DNA from: Boswellia sacra
Lineage: Eukaryota > Streptophyta > Magnoliopsida > Sapindales > Burseraceae
DNA: 64,000 nucleotides
Reading direction: 5' to 3'
Assembly: GCA_013180625.2 (NCBI GenBank)
Contig: SNVD02005099.1
Location: 62,001 to 126,000 of the forward strand
In this document: positions 41,066 through 52,600 of the stretch, one piece after another
Position numbering within the stretch: position 1 is the first letter of the stretch
Layout: each line of letters opens with the position of its first letter
Position numbers and translations under genes: made by a program
The notes under the pieces: generated by a model
What the model was told of the DNA's origin: nothing
The model's database searches: none
Seen by the model: the letters and a program-made list of their open reading frames with translations, nothing else

Positions 41066-41824
41066 TGTCACGCCTCATGCAACATGCAAATGGTTTCACG
41101 CCAAGCTTGCTCTGAAATACATCAAAGGATGGGATTTCGGGACAAGTGTTATAGTGATTTGAGATCCTTGTGTCAAGAGGATTCCAATGGCGTGATGAAT
41201 GGGTGTGGTGTTCCAGAAAGTTCTAGAAGATTTCGTAACGTTCCCGGAAAGATCCTGAAGAATTCGGAAGCTATGAGATACATGCGAAAGGACCTAGAAG
41301 ACTTTAGAATGTTGCGGAAGAGCGTGGAAGACTACGGAAGGTTCTAGAAGCTTGCAAGGCCTAGCCCATTTTAGAATTCTCTAGCAAAGCCAAGTTGTTA
41401 GAACCTCCCTTGTGAATACCTAAGATATTTTAGAGTGCCCCATACAAAATATCTAGATATTATAAGATATAATTCTAGAGAGTAAATAACGACCGTTGAA
41501 TGTATTAAATCTTAGCTGTCTATTTAGGAGGTAGTTTACTATAAATACCCTTCCAAGGCTCATTTGTAAACCAATCTAAGCAAAGTTGTAATCAAGCCAT
41601 TGTAAAAGAGTTCTTGTGTAATAAAAGCCTTCTTACTTAGCAACTCAAGTCTCCATCTTCCATCACTTCTCTTCTTGCCTAAAAGCTCTCTAGCTCAACA
41701 ATCCAAGCCTCTTAAGCTTCTTTCTAAGTGAAGCAAGCCAACATCAAGGCTTACTTAGCAACTTTCGGGTTCGAGTTGTCTAAGTGCCGCACGAGCGTGC
41801 TGCGTAACGTACAAGCTCATAACA
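41066..41824 (+). repeat. 5' LTR of the gypsy element
   Basis: Aligns end to end with 44456-45181. The right copy lacks some short stretches, for example part after aagcttgct. Contains a likely TATA region (ctataaatacccttcc) and a polyadenylation-like stretch (gtaataaaagcc). Confidence 0.88.
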
Positions 41825-41825
41825 A

Positions 41826-41838
41826 TTGGTGTCAGAGC
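41826..41838 (+). other. Primer-binding site of the gypsy element
   Basis: ttggtgtcagagc begins 1 bp after the LTR. It differs by one base from the TGGTATCAGAGC site complementary to initiator tRNA-Met, used by most plant LTR elements. Confidence 0.8.
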
Positions 41839-41860
41839 ACGGTTCGAGCACAAGAGCAAT

Positions 41861-44350
41861 ATGGCATCTGACATTGAAGTGACTATAAAAGAGCAAGTTC
41901 ATGGACGAGAGGAGTAACCTCAGCCACAACCACTCCCACAAGGCAAGCGTGGCAAGTCCAAAGCTGCACCCACGGAAGCCTTGGAGCCTCATGTTGCCAG
42001 CATATAGCAACCTATCTCGGGGATGAACAATGTCATTGAGAGTCTTTCCGATCGTCTTGATGGCATAGAGATAGGGGTGGCAATTCGTGTCATTCGTGTC
42101 GAGCCATTTACTTATTCGTGTCAAGACATGAAACATGAATCCAACACAGTTATTAAACATGTTACCCACGTGTTATAATCGTGTCATATTTAATTTACAT
42201 AATTTACTTAATTGTTTAACCTAGTTATGCATAATATATTATATTCTATATATTTATATCAATTAAAATTATTTTTTGAATATAAACCATTATTCGTATA
42301 AAATATTGTTAAAATCATCATATTTTATTATTTTGTAAATTAATTTACTTTATAATATAAAATTTTTAGTTTTATAATATATATATTGTAAGTAGGTAAC
42401 AATTTATATCATTAAATGAGTTTACATGTTAAGTATAGACAAAATATGTTTAACTATTCGTGTCATTAAACGGGTTGGCGTGTTGAACACCTTCAACACG
42501 AATCTAACCCATTTATTAATCGTGTATCGTACTCGTGTCGTAATCATGTCGTGTACGCGTGTCATGACCCAAATTGCCACTCCTACCTAGAGACGGAGTA
42601 TGAGGAGATCACTTAAGCCACAAAGTCCAATATTCTCGAGTTTAGCAAATCCTATAAGGAGGAACTTCATAACCTTACACGAGAACTTTATGGCTTGCGG
42701 ACCTTTGTGGAGCATGAATTGCGGGCCATCCGTGCCGAAGTAAAAGAAACTCGTACGGAATGGGAGAGGCACCATTGCGATCACGCTAGCCCATCCTTTA
42801 GAAGCGCTGGTGCGCTAAACACCATGTAAGTGCCTACTCCTGTCACATAATATGGCACTCATAATACCACCGAGGTCGAGAACTTTTTGTTCAGCCTTGA
42901 ACAATACTTTGAGGCCAAGGGTGTCTATGATGACCCTTCAAGGATCGGTATTGCGCCTACATTCCTCCGTGATGCAGCCCAATTATGGTGGCGTCGAAAG
43001 CATAACGACGCGGGCAAGGGCATTTTTTCTCTCCGTACACGGGAGGACTTTAAAAGAGAGCTTCGGAAGTACTTCTCCCCAAGCAATGCCGAAAAGGAGG
43101 CAAGGGGCCGCCTCCGTCGTCTAAAGCAAAGCGGCACCATTTGAGACTATATCAAGGAATTCACTACCATCATCCTAGAGATATAGGACATGTCCAACAA
43201 GAACTCCCTCTTATACTTCCTTGATGGGCTCAAGAATTGGGCAAGAGTCAAGCTTGAAAGGCGCGATGTGCAAAACCTCGACGAAGCCATAGCTGCAGTC
43301 GAGTCTCTCACAGATTACACGTCCCAATCCAAGGATCAGAAGTCTAGCCATGGTAAAAGTAAGGGAGAGCGGAGCACCAGAAAGGACCATGGTCGAAAGG
43401 AAGATGGTGCACGTAAATCTTTCAGAGGGGACAAGCGCGACAAGCCTAGTAAAGGTAAGTTCGACACCCCTAAGCCTAAGAGCCCTTGTTTTATTTGTGA
43501 TGGCCCTCATTTGGTATGAGATTGTCCAAAGAGGAAGACCCTCAATGCCCTAGCGACTCAATATGATGGTGTACAAGATGGAGAGCCTCAAGCAGAGATG
43601 GGTTCTCTTCATATCATCGACGCACTCAAGAGACCCACACCTACCAAGAAGGGTCTAATGTACGTGAGCATCATGATTAACGGTAAGGACGTGCGTGTAA
43701 TGCTTGGTACGAGGGCCACACATAACTTTATCTCTATTGAAAAGGCTAAGAGGTTAGGCCTTAAGTATAATAATGGAGGAGGCACCATCAAGGCGGTGAA
43801 CTCACCCACTAAACCAATAGAGGGTGTGTCTAAGTCCATCCTGGTGCAATTGGGTGTATAGATAGGAAAACTTGATTTCTCCATCGTCTCCATGGACGAT
43901 TTCCAAGTAGTGCTAGGCATGGAGTTCTTCGACCAAGTCCATGCTTTCCCCACACCAGTATCTAACTCTCTTAACATCCTTGATGGGAGCCAATCATGCA
44001 TGATCATGGTGGAACATGCAACCAAAGTCGAGATCAAAATGCTATCCACACTACAATCCAAACGAGAAATGAAGAAGAAGAATCCGAGCTTTCTTGCCAC
44101 TGTTCGAAAACTAAACGAGGGAGAGGACATCGCTGCTTTCAAAGACCCATTGCCAAGACAAGTCCAGGCCGTCCTTAAGAAGTACAAGGATGTTATGCCC
44201 CAAGAGCTACCAAAGAGGCTGCCTCCAAGATGAGAGGCTCACCACTGAATCAAGTTAAAGCATAGTGCCAAATCTCAATCCATAGCACCTTACCGCATGA
44301 CTCCACCCAAGCTCGCGAAGCTAAAGAAGGCAACCAAGAGGCCATGCAAA
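41861..44350 (+). pseudogene. Gypsy gag-protease remnant, with RT truncated
   Basis: Starts at an ATG 37 bp past the LTR. Capsid-type gag lies at about 42880-43330 (FLRDAAQLWWRRKHNDAG, FKRELRKYF). A basic tail and the first three ligands of a zinc knuckle (CFICDGPHLV) follow, then an in-frame TGA. The protease region (43600-43860) reads VMLGTRATHNFIS where the family has an Asp-Thr-Gly triad, so the catalytic Asp and the Gly are replaced. 43892-44233 ends at the first residues of RT (YKDVMPQELPKRLPPR). At least six in-frame stops and a hAT insertion (42072-42585) break it. Order and motifs place it in Ty3/gypsy. Confidence 0.88.
42072..42585. mobile_element. hAT-type MITE (514 bp) inside the gypsy gag
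   Basis: Ends TAGGGGTGGCAATTCGTGTC and, reverse-complemented, TAGGAGTGGCAATTTGGGTC are inverted repeats. The flanks catagaga (42064-42071) and cctagaga (42586-42593) match at 7 of 8 positions. Joining the flanks gives continuous gag-like coding sequence. No transposase. This TIR style is common in plant hAT elements. Confidence 0.9.
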
Positions 44351-44455
44351 CACGCGAAGGGGAAGCGTAAACATGGAGGTAAGACCACTTACCCGCAACC
44401 AATAATACATCCTCAAAGATGCGACGAGGGCGTCACGAAATTAGGTAGGGGAGGA

Positions 44456-45181
44456 TGTCACGCCCCACGCAACATGCAAATGGTTTCACGCCAAGCTTGC
44501 TAATCGGATTTCGGAGCAAGTGTTATAGTGATTTGAGGTCCTTGTGTCAAGAGGATTCCAATGGCGTGATGAATGGGCATGGTGTTCCGAAAGATTCTAG
44601 AAGATTCTGCAATGTTTCGAAATGTTTCAGAAAGATTTGGAAGAATTCAGAAGCCATGAGATGCATGCGGAATGACTTATAAGACTTTAAAAGGTTGCGG
44701 AAGAGCGTGGAAGACTACAAAAGGTTCTAGAAGCTTGTAAGGCCTAGCCCATTCTATAAATCTCTAGCAAAGCCAAGTTGCTAGAAGCTCCCTTATAAAT
44801 AACTAAGATATTTTAGAGTGTCCCAGGCAAAATATCTAGATATTATAAGAGATAATTCTAAAAAGTAAATAACAGTCTTGGTCGTCCATTTAGGAGGTGG
44901 TTTACTATAAATACCCCTCCAAGGCTCATTTGTAAACCAATCTAAGCGAAGTTGTAATCAAGCCATTGTAAAAGAGTTCTTGTGTAATAAAAGCCTTCTT
45001 ACTTAGCAACTTAAGTCTCCATCTTCTATCACTTCTCTTCTTACCTAAAAGCTCTCTAGCTCAACGATCCAAGCTTCTTCCTAAGTGAAGCAAGCCAACA
45101 TCAAGGCTTACTTAGCAACTTTCGGGTTTGAGTTATCTAAGTGTCGCACGAGCGTGCTATGCAACCTACATGCTCATGACA
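44456..45181 (+). repeat. 3' LTR of the gypsy element
   Basis: Starts TGTCACGCCCCACGC and ends GCTCATGACA; paired with 41066-41824 and preceded by a purine tract. Confidence 0.88.
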
Positions 45182-45599
45182 ATATGCTTGTTTGATTTGT
45201 TGGCTTAATATATTCGTAAAATAAACTTATAATACATAGATTATAAAATGTTATAAATTAAACACATACTATTTTATATAAACTGAGGTATTTTATATGA
45301 ATGTTACCTAGAAGTCTACGTTTATATAAACACCCTCAATCATGTAATTTATTACAAACCACCTACACATGCACACACACAATAACATATATACATTATA
45401 AACACATTAAGGTTATAACTCCTTACAAGCTCGGATGTTACAGTAATGAAAAATAAATAAAAAATAAAAATAAAGTTCTGTTACTTACCCTGAAATTTGA
45501 ACTTAATATATGGTTTAGCTACAGTACAAAATAACATTATTATGTTCAATACAACTGCTACATGAATTGAATAATTATGTAACAAAATGTGAAGTCATC

Positions 45600-48160
45600 A
45601 ATTGTTATGTCGTGCACCAGCAGCACGGTTAAGTGGGACTGGGTTGCGACATGTTTGTCGATTATGACCTGAGGCTTTGCAACAGTCAAACTTCATGATG
45701 AGCTTGACTCTCCTTGAGATGGGATCCAATTTTTCCTAGGTCTTCCAGCTGGCTCCTTATTACCAATAGTAGGATGACTCTACTTCTAACCTCATCTGAA
45801 ACCGCCCAATCCTCACTAACACCAACTAGTACAATAGGTAAGGCATATGTATAAAGGTTGAGTTTGGTTGTATACTAATAAGCACAGTAATCGTGGCATG
45901 TGAGTAAGCTCATATGCTTGCAAACGACTAATGCATGTGCACAAGGCAATTGGTCAAGATCAAACACTCTATATGTATAGGTCCGAGCATGTATGTTGAC
46001 AATATTGACACGTTTGTTACCGTAGACCTCATACATGGTTAGAGATATGCTGCTAACTCTCATTCGATCACCTTCTTTCAGATAATGCTCTATCAACTTG
46101 CCAACCCATGGAGTGAGATGTAATTGTGAGTTAGCAAATATTTTCCTTTGTGCGTAGAACCATTTTTGAAGATTTGCTCAATAATAATCTGTTAATAGTG
46201 TAATGGGGAGGAAACGAGCTTGTCTCAAATAACTGTTCATTAACTCAACAATATTGGTTATCATTATATTATAATATCGGTCGGGAAATTGTGAACTTGC
46301 CTATTTCTCCACACCTATCTCCCGAAGAAATGTCGTAGTTGGGGGCATATATGATTCGATTATGTATATGTGGTAGTTGAAATCAGTTTGATGATAGATC
46401 TTCGCAGCTTTGGTGAACATGTCTATCAAAGTCTTATCTTTGAATATTGCCTTCAAGTTTTCTTTTAGGTGATGGGTGCACAGACCATGAAGTGCCCCAG
46501 GAAAAACATCAGAAACAGCTCTTTCAAAACCAGAATGGCGGTTTGAAATCAACACTAAATTTGGGACATTGTGGATAACTTGATCACATAGTTGACTCAT
46601 GAACCAATTTTACGATTCATCATTTTTCGAATGACCAATTGCAAATGCCAATGGAAATATTTGCTTATTTTCGTCCATACATGATACTGAAAATATGGTA
46701 ACTCTATATTTCTCCTTCAAATGAGACCTATCAACTGTGACAACTAACCTAATTGAATTTGCAAACCCGACAATAAAAGCCCCAAACTCATAAAAAAGTA
46801 CTTAAAGTGATCATTAGCATCAGTTTCCAAAGCAGTTCTTGTCCCAGGATTTGCCTTCTAAACCATGTATATATACTGAGAGAGAAATGTAAATGATTCT
46901 TCATGAGATCCATGCAGTTCCTCCAACGATGCTTCTTTTGCCCTCCATGGCTTGTGGTATATGATGGTAATACCTAATGCTTCTTAAACATCATACATAA
47001 TGTCCCTAAGCTGATAAATCCTCGATGCCGGAATGAATTAGGAATTTATATGTTTCCTAATAACAATAGATGCTGTTTGTTTGTTATTTGGGAGGAGCCC
47101 AACTCTCGAACATATGTGCTACTTGTTAAATTTTTGCACCTCAAAGAAATTGGAATTTACTACCTTGGTTGCCCATATTCGCCATTTACAATTTTCAGCA
47201 CAACATACAACTTCAAACCTTGTTGAGTTGGATTTTCTCACCTTAAACTAAAAGTTGCTTCATAATGTCAAATTTGATAACTTTTCGCGAAGCTCGATTT
47301 TACTGTTAAAAATCTGCCCAAACGTAACCTCAATTCTGTCAACCACAAAAGACATAGGATCATCATGACCTATTGACATGGAATGTACAATCAGAGGCAT
47401 CCACCTAAATGTGTTTGCCCGATTATCATTTGTTGGAGGACCGATATTGGTATATGCCACAAAATCTGCCGCTGGAATTGGGTCTTCTGTTACGGATGTT
47501 TGAGGAGGAGATGATTGAATATGAGTAGGAAAGGTCATAGACACCTCTTGGTTCAAATCATTCTAAAACTCTGTGGCCCCATTTTCACTTCCATCACGGT
47601 CATTGCCATCTAACTCGTCATTCTAGTGATCGCCAACTTCAAAACCACAATACACATTATCATTATCATCACCACGATCATCATTATGATCATGGTCATC
47701 GTTGTCACCATTGTCATCCCCATCATCGCCAACCCCATAAGCACCATTAGTTTCAACATCGAGTAAGCTCTCAAATTCTCTAAAGCTATCAAGATGTCTA
47801 AGTAAGGTCAATGGCAATGATTAGTTTAATCCAACTTCTCTTATAAAACCAGCTGATCACTCCTCTGCATGCCTAGCAGACTGTGAAACTCATGGCCAAC
47901 TTCTTCATTACGAATTGATTGCACACAAGTAGGAGTGGACTCGATTAATTGGTTGCTTCCAGTAGCCGAGTGAAAAAAAGATGGATTAGAAGAACTCCGC
48001 CTTTTTGTCGAAGGATCAGATCGTGACCTTATTCTTTGCCGGTCCATATCTTCAAGTGTGACAATCAATGGTGTATATGACAGCTGGTCCTCTAGACTAT
48101 ATTGTATGAAAAAATAAACATCTTTGTTACTTTGAACAGGAGTCGGCAATAGAGGAGGAC
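45600..48160 (-). pseudogene. MULE transposase of the Ulp1-carrying element, decayed
   Basis: Read from right to left. 47841-48149 is the N-terminal region. 47623-47817 is an Asp/Gly/Asn-rich acidic linker. 47260-47556 runs into the MuDR DNA-binding domain (VTFGQIFNSKIELREKLSNLTL), which continues in broken frame to about 46860. 46301-46600 is the DDE domain core (LVLISNRHSGFERAV, then a C-x2-H as LCTHHLKENL). About 45875-46280 has TNIVELMNSYL and the SWIM region (DLDQLPCAHAL). The second catalytic Asp is Asn (ISNRHSG), and the first two SWIM cysteines are both Tyr (RTYTYRVF). Several stops and frame shifts are present, so it is inactive. Confidence 0.85.
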
Positions 48161-48459
48161 CCCTATAAGAAAATTAAACAGCTAAACTTATGATTTTTGT
48201 ACTCAAATCCCAACCCATTTTCGAACTTAAACATTCAACCAACTCATTATAAGTAGTACACCTAGAAATTACCAATGGCTTAGACTTCCTTTCCGTGTAT
48301 ATATAACCTCCATTCTTTTACATCTTCCACGAACCATTATAAAATATCAAAATACTCAAAGTTTCCAAACTGCATGTAAAAGACATTTCGTTCATCCTTG
48401 AATCAAAATATCATTCAAACATTGCATAAAAGTGAAGAAAACTGAAATTTTGCAACTAT

Positions 48460-48710
48460 GCTAGACGAGGCTTGACAAAATCACTCGACACTCGACAACT
48501 CGGCAGACTAACTCAACACTCGACATTTATCCCGAAGCTCGACTAAGCTTGACAAAAATTTATGCGTCTAGACACAAGGCAAACAGACAGACTCGACACA
48601 ATGCATGTATGCTCGACATATAGTGTTGGCCTATGTTGAGAGAGTGACTAACAGCACAACTTGATGCTCGACGTCTATCAATCCTCTGTCGAGCATCGTC
48701 TTCCTCGTTC
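48460..48710. repeat. Right subterminal cluster of CTCGACA motifs
   Basis: About ten copies of CTCGACA or variants in 250 bp (for example tcactcgacactcgacaact), the counterpart of 37040-37570 at the other end of the MULE. Confidence 0.75.
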
Positions 48711-49145
48711 AACATACCCAATTTTTTCTCACAAATTGTTGTTTTCCATTACTTTCTTTGCAACTAAAGCATTAAAGACACTTCTCCTAAACTCACAATG
48801 TATTTTCTAAGCTCATTCCGTCTCATTAGCCAGCAAACATAAATAAAAAATTTAAAGCTCCAAAAATTATTAAAAAAAAAGTCCATATGCAAAAAGAGAT
48901 GTCTTACATATATTTACTCAGATCTTCAATGTTGCTCACAACAAATGTTAGCGATAGTGAGATTTTTACAAAAATAGAGCCTTATGGAGGAGTTTTGCAA
49001 GAGATTTGAGAAGAAACGGATATGTTGTGGCCTTTGTCTCATTTATCTTATTTTTTGTATTGAGAGCATTTGTGTAATTTTCACGTCCAAAAGTCCATAC
49101 AAGCCCCTAAATTTGGACCATTTTTTGAATTTTTCCTAGAAATTT

Positions 49146-49649
49146 TGAGTCATCACCAGCTGAGATGACTTTTGATTACGTGAGTTCTTATCATGTACAT
49201 TAATTATATTATCATTTCGAATAAATTATGTTGCTGATTTTTAATTGTTGATTAAATTCAGAAAAATGGATATGTTCTATTATGTCCCATCAATGACCTA
49301 AAAAGTAACCAAGAACCTTAATATTTAAGCACAAATGATTAAAGATAAGCATGTAAGGATTATTTTGTTCCTTATATTTGTAATAAATTTTTAGCGATCA
49401 CCATATGTAAAAATAATATTACATTAGTTAAACTGAGTTAATGCAAGCAGAAGCCGACCTTAGTGAGGCTGGGCCCGAGTGTAGCCCAGTCTAGATTTTT
49501 GAAAAAGATTTCATACATACATTTTTAATCCAAATGTTTGACTATTTGCTAATTTAATTCCTTAAATTTTAGAAATATACACAAAAACCCTAATTGTTAA
49601 CAATGAAAGCAAAGTCAAACTAAGTCTCATAAGACACACATATTATGCA
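49146..49649. other. Continuation of the GST copy 4 upstream spacer
   Basis: Resumes the duplicated spacer interrupted at 36386. Paralogous to 19310-19810 (shared gattacgtgagttcttatcatg). No gene. Confidence 0.8.
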
Positions 49650-49658
49650 TCTTTTCTA

Positions 49659-52600
49659 CGGGATTAGCTACAATACATCCCATTTATTGATCCATCCATT
49701 TTTTTGGAGTATAAATAAAAATTAAAATTACTAGGAGGTCCTATCGGTAATTAAATTATTTTATATTATAATAATTAAAATGGGGTAACTGGTTTAACTA
49801 GTTTTATAATATCATTACAAAACTTTCATATCTTAACAAAATAATAAAAAAAATATAATAAAAAATAATTAATATATAGTTTGGCATATTATCGAATAAT
49901 CATTGTTCAAAAAAAAAGTAATTCAAACATGTCAATTTAATGAATCTAATTAAACTAGAATATCAAGACAATGTAATGAAAACTTACAATTACAAATTTA
50001 AAAACTAAAATTGTATATCAAGAAAATTAAAATACTTGGGAGCTTTCTTAAATTTAGATATCGAGCGTGAAAAAAGATTATTCAATATCGACAATGTCAA
50101 TCTGGATAGACACCTGTAAGTGAACTTCAATATGATAAGATTTTGATGTATGGATTCAAAAGATTCATTTAGAGTGTAGAATAAGGAAATTTTAGAAGAA
50201 TCAACATCCTAAAAAAATGAAATTGGGAAATAGTAAATTTAAAAAGTCAGGCCTGTGAAATAAGATGAAATGCAGTTTAAAAATACAAAACATGGGAAGT
50301 TTTGAAATTTCATATTTCATAATGTTTACTTAAAAAAAATGAAACATAATTTTGTGAAGAGCTAATTCATTATACTAACTCTTATTTACAACTAGACTTG
50401 TTAGCTATAATAAAGCTAAATTAATTGCTAAAATTACCACTCTATAACATAAACAAAAAAATCTAAACTTTTCATTAAAATATCTTATTATAAATCTGAA
50501 GTAATTTTTTTTTAAAAAATCTTTTGACATAAATCTAAATAAATATTGATAGTTATTAAAAAGAAATAGCTTAACATTTTCAAATTTTCGCTACGTTGTA
50601 ATTACATATATACTTCTATTATTGTCATATACATTTAAAAATATATTTTGTTCAATTAATGAATAAAGTAATTGGTCGATTGTATTACCACTTGAAAAGA
50701 AAATTGTTACTAGCAATATAAATTAGTAAATTATGTTAATTTAAACTTATTGTAAATGTAAATTTAATATTTAACAACAAATATAAGTAGCACAAAAATT
50801 ATAAATTCGTTGTAATGATGACATTTGATTTATGTCATGTTATACAGAGCAAATTGAAAATGTTTTTCACCACTTCAATTGAGAAACAATATTAATCTTA
50901 ATAAAAATTACAAATAACTCATAATTTATGTTGTTTAAACTTCCTTTATTCTAAAATACTTCGAGTTTAAAATTATTTTACAACTCAACTAAAACGTAAT
51001 ATTATCATAGGTATAATTACATTACTATATAATACTTTAAAAAGTAAATTAATTATTTTTCATTGATAATTATATTCTAGATTAGGAGAAAACGATTTCA
51101 CCAATTAGGTGAACTTTCACGAATAACCAATAGCCCACAGCTTGGAAATTAATACACATTACAAGAATAATTTGAGAAAAAATATATTTTTAATAATTTA
51201 AAACAGTGATAGTAATTGCTCATCAACGAAATAGAGGACCCTAAATCTAGTAAAATCAAATTTTTAAACTTGCAATCAAACAAGACATTAACAGGAAATG
51301 ATAAACTTGTTAACATAAAGTTTAGTCATAAAATATTACATAAAATCTGCAAAAAAGGTTAGCCAAAGTTGTATGAACTAACATTGAAGTGACAGTCTAA
51401 CACTCAAAAGTACCAAATTAAAAACCTTCAACATGCAACTAAATGTAAACTTGTTACAAGGAACAGGAACGATCAACTTGTAAAAAATAATATGAAATTT
51501 GCAACAAGGATCATCAAAGTTTTAATTAAGAAAATCTTAGTTGCTACATGACATCTAAAACTAGTAAAATCAGACCTTCAACTTGCAATCATACGTGGAC
51601 TTGTAACATAGAATGATGAACTTGTAAACCTAATGTTAACATGTAAAATGCAATATGAAATTTACAACAAGGTTAACCAAGAATGTAACAAGGAACACCA
51701 AAGTTGCAACATAACATCTAGAACTAGAAAAATTAAACCTTCAACTTGTAATCATATGTGGACTTGTAACATAGAACGATGAACTTGTAAAACTCAATGT
51801 TAACTTGCAAAATAAAACATGAAAGTTGCAACAAGGTTATCCAAGATTGGTAACAATAAACATAAAAAGTGCAACATGACACCTAAAACTAGTAAAACCA
51901 AACCTTCAACTTATAATCATACGTAGTCTTGTAATACGGAATGATAAACTTCTAAAACCTAATGTTACCTTGTAAAATACAACATGAAACTCGTAATAAT
52001 GTTAACCAAGGTTGCAACAAGGAACATAAAAGTTGTAACATGATACCTAAACTTAGTAAAATCAAACCTTCAACTTGCAATCATACGTAGACTTGTAACA
52101 TAGAACGATGAACTTGCAAAACCTCATATTAACTTATAAAATGCAACATAAAACTCGTGACAAGGTTAATCAAGATTGTAATAAGAAACATAAAAGTTGC
52201 AACATGATGTCTAAAACTAGTAAAATCAAACCTTTAACTTGCAATCATACGTGGACTTGTAATACGGAACGATGAACTTGTAAAACCTAACGTTAACTTG
52301 TAACACAGGACATGAAAGTTACAACAAAGTTAACTAAGCTTGAAACAAGGAACAAAAAAATTGCAACATGATACTTCAAATTAGTAAAATTAAACCTTCA
52401 ACTTGCAATCATACGTAGTCTTATAATACAGAACGATGAACTTATAAAACCTAACGCTAACTTGTAAAATACAACATAAAACTCATAACAAGGTTAACTA
52501 AGGATTTAACAAGAAACATAAAAGTTGCAAAATGACACTTAAGAATAGTAAAATCAAACCTTCAACTTGCAATCATACGTGAACTTGTAACATGGAATGA

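Larger units (their letters stand above)
41066..45181 (+). mobile_element. Internally deleted Ty3/gypsy retrotransposon nested in the MULE
   Basis: LTRs 41066-41824 and 44456-45181 start TGTCACGCC and end ATAACA or ATGACA. A PBS follows the left LTR and a purine tract (about 44443-44455, ggtaggggagga) precedes the right one. The internal region of 2.6 kb has gag, protease and the very start of RT, then jumps to the sequence before the PPT. RT, RNase H and integrase are gone. atat flanks both sides, but in low-complexity DNA, so the duplication is uncertain. Confidence 0.9.
36387..49136. mobile_element. Ulp1-carrying MULE (12.75 kb with nested insertions)
   Basis: The termini GAGAAAATTTTAAAAATAGCCC (left) and the reverse complement GGAAAAATTCAAAAAATGGTCC (right) continue as matching inverted repeats of about 110 bp, including a shared phrase close to AAAATTACGCAAATGC. 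A perfect 9-bp duplication, tagaaattt, lies at 36378-36386 and 49137-49145. The paralogous site at 19301-19309 has it once. Inside are a plus-strand DUF1985/Ulp1-like gene, a minus-strand transposase and a nested gypsy element. Removing the gypsy leaves about 8.6 kb. Both genes are decayed. Confidence 0.9.

Noticed and set aside
41066..45181. Clean 5-bp target duplication for the gypsy element
   Set aside because: The flanks tatat and atatg share only atat in AT-rich DNA; too weak to claim.
47623..47817. Asp/Asn/His-rich repeat frame resembling a standalone acidic protein
   Set aside because: It is the acidic linker of the decayed MULE transposase, in the right place between N-terminal and DNA-binding parts.
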